Positions 1 to 16,901 of a stretch of 64,000 nt of DNA are shown here, in pieces (the stretch's first letter is position 1; each line of letters opens with the position of its first letter). The position numbers and the translations under genes are program-made. The notes under the pieces are model-generated. The model did no database searches, was not told the origin of the DNA, and was given only the letters and a program-made list of their open reading frames with translations. Origin of the DNA: Dictyostelium firmibasis. Taxonomy: Eukaryota > Evosea > Eumycetozoa > Dictyosteliales > Dictyosteliaceae. The stretch lies in assembly GCA_036169595.1 (NCBI GenBank), contig CM069770.1, forward strand, positions 1,297,501 to 1,361,500, in the 5' to 3' direction.

Positions 1-5485
<5,485 letters not shown>

Positions 5486-5706
5486 TTGAATTAATTAATA
5501 ATAAAAAAAAAAAAGAAAAAGAAAAAATATCATATGATTTTTTTCTATTTAATTTTTTTTTCTTTGTATACATATAAATACATTAAATTTTTTTCTTTTT
5601 TTTTTCTTTTTTTTTATAAATAACACTTGGGGACAATTTAAAACAAAATTAATAGTTTCTTTTTTTTTTTTATTATTTACAATTTTTTTTTTACATATAT
5701 ATTATT

Positions 5707-7554
5707 CTAATCTATAATTTTTAGCATATTATAAAGATTATGGTTTAAACAATAGTTTATAAATTTAACATTTGAGTATTTACAATAAATCTCGTTTATG
5801 GAATTTGGGAGTGAAAGTATTTTAATTGAAGTTGGTTTTATATTATTTATGTACAAAGAAGTTATAGTGTGTGGAAGGGAATGTCTATCGAGAATCAATT
5901 CACGTTCTCCCATATAAGTTAAGTGTAATGATTTTAATTTTCTTGGAAATACAGTTTGTTTTAGAGTTGATACATCGAATAGGAAATTAAAGGAAACTTG
6001 TTCTACAGTTTCAGGAATTTTGAATAGATTAAAGGCCGACAAGTAAAAATAATCAAATTCAATTTTTAAAATAGGTGTTGAGGATTTTATTGAAAATGGT
6101 AAACCTTGAGGTTTTTTCTGATCGGATTTTACAATTACTAGGTTTGTTTTAAATATAATTTTGGAGATTGGTAAATTTTGATCCAAATAGTGAGGATTTG
6201 ATTCAGTGATGCTGACTACAAAGTTCTCTAAAGTTGGAGGTAAAAATTTTGCGACCATGTTTCTTTTATATCTTTTAAAGAGGTGAAGGGATTTCAACTT
6301 TGGTGGTAATGAATTTGGTTTATCAAATGGTTGATCAAATCTTGTACTCTCTCTAAGGTCCAAGTATGTAAGAGACTCTGGTAACAATGATTGATTTGTT
6401 TTTTCACAAACAAAAGGTTGATCAAAGTTGTGACCAAATGTAATGGATTCAACATTTGTTGATTTTAAAAAGCCAATGGGTCTATTGTACATATAACCGA
6501 ATACTATCTTTTTTAATGTTGGTGGTATTGATGATTCTTTAATTTCACTATTGAAGTGGAATGAAAAAGATATTGATGTTAAAAAAGGTGGAAGCGAGTC
6601 AATATTTTGATTGAATAGTCTACCGAATCTTAAACTTTTTAATGATGTTAATTTAGACATATTGGAAAGTTTTTGATTGAATATTCCCCCGAAACGAATT
6701 GATTCTAAAGAGTTTGGTAACTTTCCCAATGATTTTAATTTACCATTAAAATATTCTCCCAATTCTAAGACCTTTAAATTCTTTAATGTTTTATCATCAT
6801 TTTCTTCTTCCTCTTGGTGGTTAGGTTGTTGTTGATGATTATGTTTTTTCTTTGATTTACATTTATTTTCATCACATTCAGTTTTAAATGATGGTAATAG
6901 TTTAAAAAATAAAGATGATGATCTCTTTCTTTTAGATTGTTTTGAAAAAATCATCTTATTAAAAGATGGTCCAAGTTTTAAAGTTTCTAAACTTGTTGGT
7001 AATACTCCATATGGTATCTTTTGATTATAGGCATGACCAAATTCCAAATAGGTTAAAGACTTTGGAAGTTGAGTTGGTTTTAATGCTTGATTAAAGAAAT
7101 TACCAAATACTAAAGTCTTTAAATTCACCAATTGTTGAAAATCAATTGGTTGATTAAAAGATTCACCAAGTACAAGAGAGGTTAGTGACTCTTTAATTGA
7201 TAGCATTGGAAGGGTGTAGCATACAATTGGTTGGTCGAATTTCTCACCAAATTTTATTGATCTGATTGATGATACAGATACAGATGGTAGAGTCTTGTTA
7301 TAATCTTTTTCACTCTCTAAAATTTCAATATTTGGTAATGAGTTTAATAGATTATTCATTAACTGTTGATCTTGTTCTTGGTAATCCTTTATTACTATAC
7401 TTCTTAAATACTCTTTCATTGGGTATTTGGCCAATGATTCCATAGTGAAATCTTGAGTATGATAATTATTATTATATAATCTTACATGATAAAATATTTG
7501 TTTTTTTAAATATTTATTTCTAAAAATTTTAAAAAATAATTTATCTTGCTCCAT
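5707..7554 (-). CDS. FNIP repeat-containing protein, 615 residues
   Basis: Single exon from ATG at 7554 to TAA at 5707. The N terminus (LFFKIFRNKYLKKQIFYHV) is the aromatic/basic motif common at the start of Dictyostelium FNIP proteins. It is followed by many FNIP units of about 22 residues with the pattern LxxLxFGxxFNQ...LPxSL, and the C-terminal part is leucine-rich. A charged His/Gln/Glu-rich insert at 6780-6880 interrupts the array. FNIP repeats resemble leucine-rich repeats and are thought to mediate protein contacts; no specific function is known for this gene. The repeats are well diverged from one another, unlike the array at 31.5 kb. The downstream neighbour (8469-10460) is a relative on the same strand, so the pair may be an old duplication. 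No intron or signal peptide is apparent. Confidence 0.9.
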   Translation of the reverse strand: MEQDKLFFKIFRNKYLKKQIFYHVRLYNNNYHTQDFTMESLAKYPMKEYLRSIVIKDYQEQDQQLMNNLLNSLPNIEILESEKDYNKTLPSVSVSSIRSIKFGEKFDQPIVCYTLPMLSIKESLTSLVLGESFNQPIDFQQLVNLKTLVFGNFFNQALKPTQLPKSLTYLEFGHAYNQKIPYGVLPTSLETLKLGPSFNKMIFSKQSKRKRSSSLFFKLLPSFKTECDENKCKSKKKHNHQQQPNHQEEEENDDKTLKNLKVLELGEYFNGKLKSLGKLPNSLESIRFGGIFNQKLSNMSKLTSLKSLRFGRLFNQNIDSLPPFLTSISFSFHFNSEIKESSIPPTLKKIVFGYMYNRPIGFLKSTNVESITFGHNFDQPFVCEKTNQSLLPESLTYLDLRESTRFDQPFDKPNSLPPKLKSLHLFKRYKRNMVAKFLPPTLENFVVSITESNPHYLDQNLPISKIIFKTNLVIVKSDQKKPQGLPFSIKSSTPILKIEFDYFYLSAFNLFKIPETVEQVSFNFLFDVSTLKQTVFPRKLKSLHLTYMGERELILDRHSLPHTITSLYINNIKPTSIKILSLPNSINEIYCKYSNVKFINYCLNHNLYNMLKIID

Positions 7555-8468
7555 TTTTTTTTTTTTTTTTTTATAGTAAATTTTTAATTTTTAATTAAAA
7601 AAAAAAAAAAAATTAAACAAAAAAAAAAAAATAGATCTCTATTTTAGATTTAGATTTTCAATTTCTGATTACTTTATTTTATTTTTAGATTTTTTTTTCT
7701 TATTTTATTAATGATACAATAAAAATGTAATGTTGATTTGTTCTATTTGAGGGTTCTATTATTCTTTTTTTTCAAACTAATTGCGACGTATGGTGTTTAA
7801 TTTTTCTAATTGAAAAAAAAAAAAAAAAAAAAAAAAAGAAAATTAAAAAAAAAAAAATTGAAATTTACCACACACAAAAAAAAATAAAAAAAAAAAAAAA
7901 ACAATTAAAAAAATTATAATAAATTAAATGATTTTTTCATTTGATTTGAAAATTAATAAAATATCTTGACTTTCAGACCAATCTCCAATAAAAAAAATAA
8001 AAAAAATAAAAAAAATAAAAAATAAAAAAAATAAAAAAAAAAACTGGGAATTTTTGGTGGTTTTCAAATCAATTGCAAAAACCATTTGATTTTTTTTTTT
8101 TTCAAAGAGTTTTGTTTTTTTTTTTTTTTTTTTTATTATTAATATTAGTATATCAATTTATAAGAGTTATAGCTGTATTTAATTTTAAATTTTTAAAAAT
8201 TATTAAATTAAATTAATAAATAATTGACCCCAAAAAAAAATATCAAATAAAAAGAGTTACAAATCATATTATATAAAAGGTTTTTTATTTCCTTTTTGGC
8301 CATTCATTAACAAAACAAAAAGTGTTAGTTGATAATAAAAAAAAATAAAAAATTATAAAAAAAATGTGGTTTGCCTTTTTTTTTTTTTTTTTCATTGGAG
8401 ATGATTGAAAACAATTGTTAAGTTATTAAATATTTATTTATTTATTTTAATAGTTTTAAAAAAAAAAT
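7555..8468. other. Intergenic spacer between two minus-strand FNIP genes
   Basis: A/T homopolymer and AAAT-type low-complexity sequence, presumably holding the promoter of the 5707-7554 gene and the 3' end of the 8469-10460 gene. I see no open frame, RNA gene or recognisable repeat family. Confidence 0.7.
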
Positions 8469-10133
8469 TTAAACATTTAAACTATTTAAAGATTCGGTAT
8501 TAATTATTTTTAACATTTGAAAACGATCTTTTTCAATAAAGTAATTAATAAAACCAATATTAGTATTTAAGCAATAAACATTTTCCAAATTTTTATGAGT
8601 TATGATTGAAATCCATAATTTATCGAGTATTTGAGCCTCGAGTTTATTTTGATTTTCTTCATATTCATAGTCAAATATAATAACACTATGATAATAATTA
8701 ACAAGAAATAAATTTACTAAAGAATTGGGTAAAATTTCTTCAATATCTATATTAATTTCTACCTCTTCATTTCTATCTTTATTATCAAGATAAAACCTTC
8801 CAACTTGAAGTATTAAATTTTTTAAAATACCACTACCTGAAACATTTTGAACTTTTAGTTGATTAAAAATTGAAAACAATATACTTAAAGAGTGAAATGA
8901 AAATGATAATGTTTCAATATTAATCAATGGTATTAAGGATATCAATGAATGTGAATGAAACGATATTGATTTTATATGGGTATATGATAATTTAATTGAA
9001 TTTATGTCAATTATATTATTATCATTGAAATCATAAAATGAAAATTTTATTCTGCTAATTGGTAAAGGTGATGTTGGAGCTATTAATAAACTATTTAAAG
9101 TTGAATAGTTTTCAATTATACATTGCATATCGACTAAAGACGATGGTAATATTTTTGGTAGAGTAATAATATTATCATAAAGAAATAATTGTTTTAAATT
9201 TGGTAATTCATTTGAAAGATTATCACCAAATTGTGAATATTGACAATTCCTACAATCTAATGATGTAATTGATTTTGGGAATATTAGTTTCTCTTCTATA
9301 CCTCTTAACTTTAATTTAAAACCAGTTCCAAGTATTAATGTTTTTAAATTTTTGGCATACTTTAAATTATTTAAACTACATTTTTTGTGGGAGAATTGAA
9401 TATTAACTGTTGCGCTAGTTAAAGAGTTTGAACAACATTTTATAGCAGACTTTGTTAAAACATTATTTATAACAATGGATTGTAATTTATTTGGTAAAAC
9501 TTGTAAAACATGAGAATATGATATTCCAAATTCTAGGTGAGTTAAGTTTTTTAAATATCTCTCTATTACTCTGTTTGGTATTAAACCGTTAAAATTACTA
9601 CCAAATATTAGTGATTCTAATTTTAATTCTAAATCTAACTCTAACTCTTCGTTACAAGGAATCCAACTAACATTATATAACCCACCAAATTCAAGATTTT
9701 TTAATTTTTTAATAAGAGAAAAATCAAACCTCTTATTGAATGAATTACCAAATTTTAATGATTTTAAATTTGGAGGAATAAAATTAAATTCATCATTAAA
9801 TGTATCACTAAATGCTAAATATTCTAATGAAACTAGCTTTGTTAATAATTCACCACTATAATCTAATCCATTATAAAATTCAATCTTCACTAAATTTGGG
9901 AAAATGTTTATCATATTATTAAAATCTAAAATATCAAAACAAAAGAGAAACTTGATTGATTTAATATTTGGATGTCTTGTAATTAATTTTTCTGAGTATA
10001 TTACATTTGGAAGTTTACAATTATTAGTTTCAATATATTCTAGTGATGGCAATTTTTCTAAAAAATTTTCAAATACATCTGTTTCATCAAAATCATTATT
10101 ATTATTATAACTATTATCATTATTATTATTATA

Positions 10134-10171
<38 letters not shown>

Positions 10172-10460
10172 GGTTGCTGATATTGATGTTATTGCTATTG
10201 TTGTCTCCATCGGTTATTTTATTAAAATTGATTTTTATGCTAATTGATTTTATAAATTCTTTATATTTATATGATTCCAAATCACTTTTATAATTATAAA
10301 TACATTTGAAATGATCATTATTATTAAATAATCTAATAAAATAAAAAATATGATTTTTTATATATTTATTTCTCCATATTAATATAAATAATGATTCATT
10401 ATAATCGCCTTCATTACTATTAACTAATTTATCTTTTAATTTTGTTGAATTATTTCCCAT
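8469..10460 (-). CDS. Divergent FNIP-family protein, 663 residues
   Basis: Single exon from ATG at 10460 to TAA at 8469. It begins MGNNSTKL, which fits a weak N-myristoylation signal (Gly2, Thr6). The FNIP-family leader LFILIWRNKYIKNHIFYFIR follows, then an Asn-rich stretch (about 10090-10190). The middle carries degenerate FNIP units such as LKSLKFGNSFNKRF and LESLIFGSNFNG, and the C-terminal third is leucine-rich with little repeat periodicity. Start choice: the ATG lies just upstream of the conserved leader with poly-A-rich DNA before it. The leader and the final segment (a short 'MLKI' near the end) match the neighbour at 5707-7554, so the two are probably tandem paralogues. Function unknown; a protein-interaction role is inferred from the repeat class only. 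Confidence 0.88.
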
Positions 10461-10649
10461 TGCGAGTGTAAAAAAAAAATAATAAAAAAAAAAAAAAAAA
10501 AAATTAATAAAAAAAAAAAAAAATTTAAAAGAAAATGAAAGAAATTTTTGGGAATGATTTATTTTTTTTAAATTCTTTGAATTTTATTCAACGTTACCTA
10601 ATCAAAGTAATAATCTCATATCTTTTATAATTTATTTATAAAATAAATT

Positions 10650-12099
10650 TTAATATTTAGAACATGTTGGAATATATTGGCAACAATTTTGGCAGTTTTT
10701 CTTCATAGGGTGTTTGTTTACTTTAAAAGATACACATTTCAATCCTTGAGAAGGACAATCTAAATCTTCACATGATACACAATCAGTTTTAGTACAGATT
10801 GGTTTTCCATCAATATTATAACAACCTTTACCATAACCGCATTTTATATTTGAACAAGGGTCATTTACACCTAATGTGGTAATACCTATTGTTGATCCTA
10901 TTGAATCAGAGGATGTTGTAGTTGAAACACCAAATGTTGATCCACTTCCTCCTGATATACTTGATGATGTAGTGGTTGTTTCAATTGGAATTTCTGCAAT
11001 AGTTGATACAATGGTTGTAGCTGTTGATGCAATGGTAGTTACTGGTGTTTTAGCAGTCGATTGTGACTCCACTTCATAACATGTTCCATTATTTAAATGA
11101 TGGCATTGTAGTGGAAAGTCTGTTATTATCCTATATTAGATAAATAACTAAATTAATTTAAAGAAAAATTAAATTATTAAAAAATCGATAATAATTACTC
11201 TAATAAATGATAATCTGGTCTGTATTTTCTATTACAATTAATTATTTCAGTTTCAAATGATTGACTTGGTGGATAACCTATTTTTTTAAAATCTAAACTA
11301 ATATCAGATTTTTCTGTTATTCCGATGTATGAATAAACAGAAACACCGTCAATGAAAATAAAAAGATCATCAGAATGTGATGCTTTGAAATTCATTGTCT
11401 GACTATCAGGTGGGAAAAAAGTAACAAAATGTAATCTTGCACACCATTTATAATTATGATCAAGTCCATTATTTCCAAAACCTAAATTATCAACTGGAAA
11501 GAATTTATCACTATAAAAATATCTTGTGAAATCAAAATATCTAAATCCAGATGTTGTTGTTTTTGAACCTTCTTCAGCATAGGTCCAAGAATTAAAAGTA
11601 GATTTATTATTAACCTTTTTTTTTTTTTTAAAAATAAAAAAAAAAAAAAAACTTTTTATTAGATCGAAATTTATAAAAAAAATAAATAGAAATAGGGTTA
11701 ATTATAATTACCAATAATACTGTCTCTGTAATTTCATCATATGTTGGTGAATTGCCATATGAATATACCATTGATAGTCCATCAGGTGTATATTGAGATT
11801 TTGCCAATAAATAATCCATTGAAAATGTGTTATCTGCTACACTATCCTTTTTTTTAAAAACAAAAAAATTTAATAAAAAATCAACAATAAAATATAATAA
11901 ATAAATAGTTTTATATATACCATATCAAAATCTGGGTTGTTGTTATAATCAAACCATGTTAAAATTTGACCTAGAAATTATAAAATAAAAAATTAGGAAA
12001 TTTTTAATTTATTTCATTATCTAATTATTTAAACTTACAGTTGACCATCAAATAATTAGATATTAATAAAATACCTAAACAATATAATAATAATACCAT
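10650..12099 (-). CDS. Secreted Psi-like / fibro-slime-type protein, 380 residues
   Basis: Five exons inferred: 12099-12039, 11970-11921, 11846-11712, 11614-11199 and 11130-10650, with GT..AG introns and consistent phases. Residues 1-20 (MVLLLYCLGILLISNYLMVN) form a signal peptide. The body holds 'SWTYAEEGSKTTT', 'DSQTMNFKASHSDDLFIFID' and 'ISLDFKKIGYPPSQSFE', which resemble the PA14/fibro-slime lectin-like domain of the Dictyostelium prespore-inducing-factor (Psi) family. A Ser/Thr-rich stretch suited to O-glycosylation follows, then a Cys-rich tail starting at CSNIKCGYGKGCYN. It appears shorter than many Psi proteins and I see no transmembrane segment, so it is probably released or deposited in extracellular matrix. 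Assignment to the Psi family is by pattern recall; the exact member is not known. Confidence 0.8.
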
Positions 12100-12482
12100 T
12101 ATTTTCAATATATTTAAACAATTAGTATTTCTACCTCACTTTTTCATTTTTCATTTTACAAAAAAAAAAAAAAAATAAAAAAATAAAAAAAAAAAAAAAA
12201 AATAAAAAAAAAAAAAAACAATTTTAATTAAAATAGAAATATATATTTAATAAAGTAAATAATTGTATTTGGGTGAAAAATGTGTAAATAAAGTGTGGTG
12301 AATTTATTTATTTCTATTTTTATTTTAATTTTTTATTTTTTATTTTTTAGTAATAAATTTGGGGGGGAATTATGCCAATCTAAAACTGAAACAATGAATG
12401 AAAAAATCCAATAATAATTTTAAAATATTTGTTTTTTATTAACAATTTTATTTTCAATTAAATTATTGATAATTAATTGGTA

Positions 12483-12532
<50 letters not shown>

Positions 12533-12543
12533 TCAATGAATTA
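12100..12543. other. AT-rich spacer
   Basis: Poly-A and poly-T runs (notably T about 12486-12529) and a 7-G run at 12361-12367. It separates two minus-strand genes and probably contains the promoter of the Psi-like gene. Nothing else is recognised. Confidence 0.7.
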
Positions 12544-13483
12544 TTATTCTTCATCGTTGGCATGTTCTAATACTTTAAGTGTTACTTTTCCTGCAACTTT
12601 TAAACCCTTTACAAAACCTTTTGCGGTTTTTTCACGTTTGTTCTTCTTTCTTTTGAGGAAACCATTTACAAGTTTATAATCTTCATGTATTACTTTATTT
12701 ACATATGGTCCATGAGAATCTTTATGTTTCTTTAATTTTTTAAATTCTTTTTTTTGATAACCTGGTAATCCATTTCTCCATTGAGTATAAGCTTGTAAAT
12801 AGTTTGGTGGAATATTTGTTAAACCAAAATCTAATGCTGTAATACCAATTTGAATTGTACCATGTTTGGCAAATGATAAATTCTCACATGTTAAAACCTC
12901 AATACCTAATGGTAAAAGTGAGAGATCAATACCAACAAAACCTAATAAATCATCATTTCCAACTTTAATTTTATTTTAAGTAAATATTAAATTATTTAAG
13001 GAGCAATCACTAAAAAAAAAAAAAAAAAAAAAAGAAAAAAAATTCTTACCTAAATCGTGGTCATAGACATCAATAATTAAAAGTTCTCTTCCAACACTAG
13101 AAATATCAAGTGAAACCTCCTCATCCCAAACAGGGTTTAAATTTTTTTCAATAACTCTTGTAACTTTCATAGAATCAATACTAGTTGATTTAATTTTAAT
13201 ATATGGATCAGAGTATCCTAAAAAAAAATTTTAAAAAATAAAAAAACACAAAAATAAAAAATAAATAATTGTAAATAAAAAAAAAATATATATAAATTTG
13301 AAAACCCCTACCATTTGCATCAGCTGAAACTAAATTTGATGCAGAAATTAATCTAACTCTAACTCTTCCTCTTCCCTCTGGACTTACAACAAATGGACAA
13401 GCTTCTATTGGTAGGGATAACTTGTGATTAGCTATTATCGCAATGGGACAATTTGGATTCGTTGTAGCTATCATTGTTGCCAT
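12544..13483 (-). CDS. C2-domain protein, 252 residues
   Basis: Three exons: 13483-13312, 13217-13050 and 12962-12544 (TAA). The joined protein has a C2 domain at about residues 40-150: VRVRLISASNLVSAD, GYSDPYIKIKSTS, NLNPVWDEE, DVYDHDLVGNDDLLGFVGID. The Asp residues of the SDPY and DVYDHD loops are where C2 domains coordinate calcium, so calcium-dependent phospholipid binding is likely. The C-terminal part is basic (NGFLKRKKNKREK) and ends in NDEE. The gene at 59653-61290 is a clear paralogue along the whole C2 domain and tail, but has a long Pro/Gln-rich N terminus and no introns at these positions. No transmembrane segment is seen. Specific role unknown. Confidence 0.9.
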
Positions 13484-13921
13484 TTTCTTTTATTTTGACA
13501 CTTTTAGAGTTTTTGATTGAATACGAGAAGGGTTTTTTTTTTTTTTTTTTTTTTTTTATTTAAAAGTCTTTTAAAAAAAAAAAAATAAAAAAATATCAAA
13601 AAAATTAAAAAAATTAAAAAGAAAAAAAAACCATTAAGATATTTGAAAATCAAAGAAAAAAAAAAGGTTGTCGCACCAAATGATGCAAATCAAAAAAAAA
13701 AAGAAAAAAAAAAAAAAAAAAAACCTGATTGCTTTTTTCAAAAATTATTACGATAAACAAACCAAACAAATATTTTGTGTCTTTTCATTTTAAAAACAAC
13801 TTTTATATTTTTTTTTTTTACAAATTTTTTTTTTATTTTAAATTTTTTAATATTATTTCCCATATTACCAAAAATGAGCATTATTTTTAGTAAAAGTAGT
13901 ATATATAGTAGTATTAGTTAT
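13484..13921. other. AT-rich spacer between C2 and P2X genes
   Basis: Homopolymer-rich DNA with a short mixed-sequence piece at 13640-13790. It presumably holds the promoter of the C2 gene and the 3' end of the P2X gene. No gene is seen. Confidence 0.7.
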
Positions 13922-15399
13922 TTATAAACCTTCAATTCTGGTATATAAAACATCTTCACCTTCATCAGTTGTTATTCTCTTTTTCATTGGATTTGACATT
14001 GATTCAGTGACTTGGAATTTAAGGGAACTGTATGATTTTCTTTGTGGTAAAAGTCTAATTGCCATTTGATCGACAACAGTTGTTGCAACAGCCAATAAAC
14101 CTAGACCTGAAACAAGTGTTAAAAGTAAAGTTTGGAAATGGAAAGAACCAATTGTACCAGTTTGAATAAAGATAACACGAACACCATGACGTTTATAGAG
14201 TAATCTTGAATCAATACTCTCTAAAATTATAGTTTCTGGAACATCATAAATTGTATTTTCAATTTGTTGAACTGAATAAACATATCTAAAATCTGATGTT
14301 GAATATGTATATGTATTTGAATATGTAATGAAAACAAATAATACAACACCATCATATCTAATTGAAACATTTGAATCAACAGGTGCTAAAAAAAATAATA
14401 ATAATAATAATAATAATAAAAATAATTATTAGTATACACCAATTAAAAAAAAAAATAATAAAAATGAAATAAATAAATAAAATAAAACAAAAATTACTTA
14501 CATGATTGATCTAAACTAACACCACCAAAAGATAATAATTGACCTAATGTGATAATATCTGGTTTACCTTGTACACCAACTGAGGTACCATTTTCATTTA
14601 TTTGAACTTCATCACCATCTTGATTTAATATGTAACCATGTAAATCAACTGCATTGAATTGAGAACCTGATGAAGATGCATACATTGTATGATCTATTAA
14701 AATTGTAAAACTCTCAATATCTGCAATATAAATATTTTGAGCAGTGCCTGGTACATCAACAAATTTACAATTTGGTGAAGTAAAATCACAATCAGCTTTT
14801 TGTTTTGATAAACGAACACGAGTTGTACATGTAAATGTACTATCTTGACCAACTGGGAATAATGCTAATTGTTCATCCCAATAATTACATTCAAGTGGTG
14901 TCCATTGATATTTTTCTGTGCTATTTTGATTTAAGCAATAAGTTAAATTTGAAGCAAAAGTGTTTGGCTTTCAGAAATTATTATTATTATTAATACAAAA
15001 AAAACAAAAAAAAAAAAAAAAAAAAAAAAGAAAAAAGTATTTATGTTAATAATTTTTTGAGAGACATCAATCTAAAAAAAATTCTAATAAAAAAAAATAA
15101 AAAACCTACAGCTTTTAAACTTGTTCTAACTGAACCAATTGGAACTTCTGTAAAAAGGTAACCTTTCTTTACAATTGCAGAATATATAACAATGTAGGCA
15201 ACAATACCCACTAAAAATAATAGATGAAGTATACCTAAACGTCTATCTCTAATTCTTACAACCTTAACTGTAGAATATTGAAAGATGTCATCTATAAATG
15301 TTTATTGTAGTGTTAAATTTTTGTTTTTTGTTTTATTTTTTTTTTTTTCATGAAAATATAAAATTATTTCAACAAACCCCAATCAAAATTTAAACCCAT
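13922..15399 (-). CDS. p2xA: P2X receptor (ATP-gated cation channel), probably P2XA
   Basis: Four exons: 15399-15378, 15291-15110, 14967-14502 and 14385-13922 (TAA), joining to 377 residues beginning MGLNFDWDDIFQYSTVKVV. P2X hallmarks visible: the N-terminal T-x-K site (STVK), TM1 (LLFLVGIVAYIVIYSAIV), a large ectodomain, 'GVVLFVFITYSNTYTY', TM2 (LLLTLVSGLGLLAVATTVV), and a C-terminal Y-x-x-x-K motif (YSSLK) that stabilises P2X receptors at membranes. The vertebrate pattern of ten ectodomain cysteines is largely missing, as in other amoebal P2X. In Dictyostelium, P2XA is an intracellular ATP-gated channel of the contractile vacuole involved in osmoregulation. The family call is firm; the letter A rests on length and my memory of the locus neighbourhood. 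The first donor, gtttgt, is a weak match to consensus. Confidence 0.88.
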
Positions 15400-15879
15400 C
15401 TTTTTTTTTTTTTTTATTTTTTATTTCAAATTTTTTAACTTGTTTTTATTTACAGTTCTTAAATTAAAAAATATATATACATATAAAAATATATTTATAT
15501 AATAAATAATAAAAAAATTAATCGAAACCAATTTATGATGTCACAATCTGTTTTATAAAAAAAAGTTTTAAAAAAAAAATTAAAAAGAAAATAAAAAATA
15601 AAAAAAATAAAAATAAAATAAAATAAAAAAGTCAAAGGTCGGAAAGATATTTTTTTTTTTGTGTTGTTAATCTTTAAAGCAATCACCATTAACCGAAAAA
15701 AATACGCATTATAATAAATATAAAATAAAATTAAATAAATTCGTTTTTAACTTTTTTTTTTTATTTTAAAAAAAACTATATATTTTATAATATAATCAAA
15801 AGGAAAAAAAAAAAAAGGAAAAAAAAAAAGAGAAAGTGAAGAAAAAAAAAAAAAATAAAAATAAAAAACCATCTTTAAA
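15400..15879. other. AT-rich spacer upstream of the P2X gene
   Basis: Low-complexity A/T tracts. The p2xA promoter should lie here, with the pigP 3' end at the high-coordinate side. No open frame with plausible codon use is present. Confidence 0.65.
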
Positions 15880-16221
15880 CTATTTTGTAAATAATCTTGG
15901 GGAACTTGAAGGTGAACCAGATACATTTATAGAGTTTGATGGTAGATTTAAAATTCTTTTCGATACAATGGGTGTTGAAGGATTACTAGTAGTGTTTGTT
16001 GTTGATAATCTTTGGTTTGAATGAGAAAACAATGAATTGTTTGGTGAATTACTACCATAGTTTATATTTGAAATAATTGATTGGGGTAACAATGATGTAG
16101 AAAATAGATTTGGTGATGATAATGGTTTTGATGGTAATAAATTATTATTTGGTATACTTTTTTTATATACAGTATTTATATTTCTATTGTTATTAGTATT
16201 ATTATTGGTTGTATATAATTT

Positions 16222-16297
<76 letters not shown>

Positions 16298-16860
16298 GGT
16301 GGATGATGATGTGATTGTTGATATAAAACCTCATTTACAACACCAATTGGTATATCTTCAAGAGGTGGGATCGATTCAGGTAGATAGGCAAATGAATGAT
16401 CGGCTTCATGGGAGAATTGATCTTTAAATGTATTGAATGACTCTAATGGTTCAGTGATGATAAGGTTAATACAAAAGTAAACAACCAAACCAAATATTGC
16501 ACAAACCACTAAATACATTGGTATAGCTATAGCCCAATATTTACTTGGATAATAGTGGACTCCCAACTCTGATAATACACTCTCAGGTATGAATGCCCAT
16601 AATAGATATAATATGTAACCTAAAAATGTTGCAATCCAATAAACAAATCCATAAACCTCTGTATTTGCTCCTTTCTTTGGTTGTTGTTGTTGTGTGATTT
16701 CTTGTTGAAGATGCTGGGGCGATGAAGATAGTAGTGATGGAGTGGAAATTTGTGGTGGTGTATTTATATTTGAAATTTGTGATGGTGTAGCTATTGATGA
16801 TATGGTTGATAATGTTGGTGTTGTTACTGTATTGGTGTTGTTGATATTATTACCTGTATC

Positions 16861-16901
<41 letters not shown>

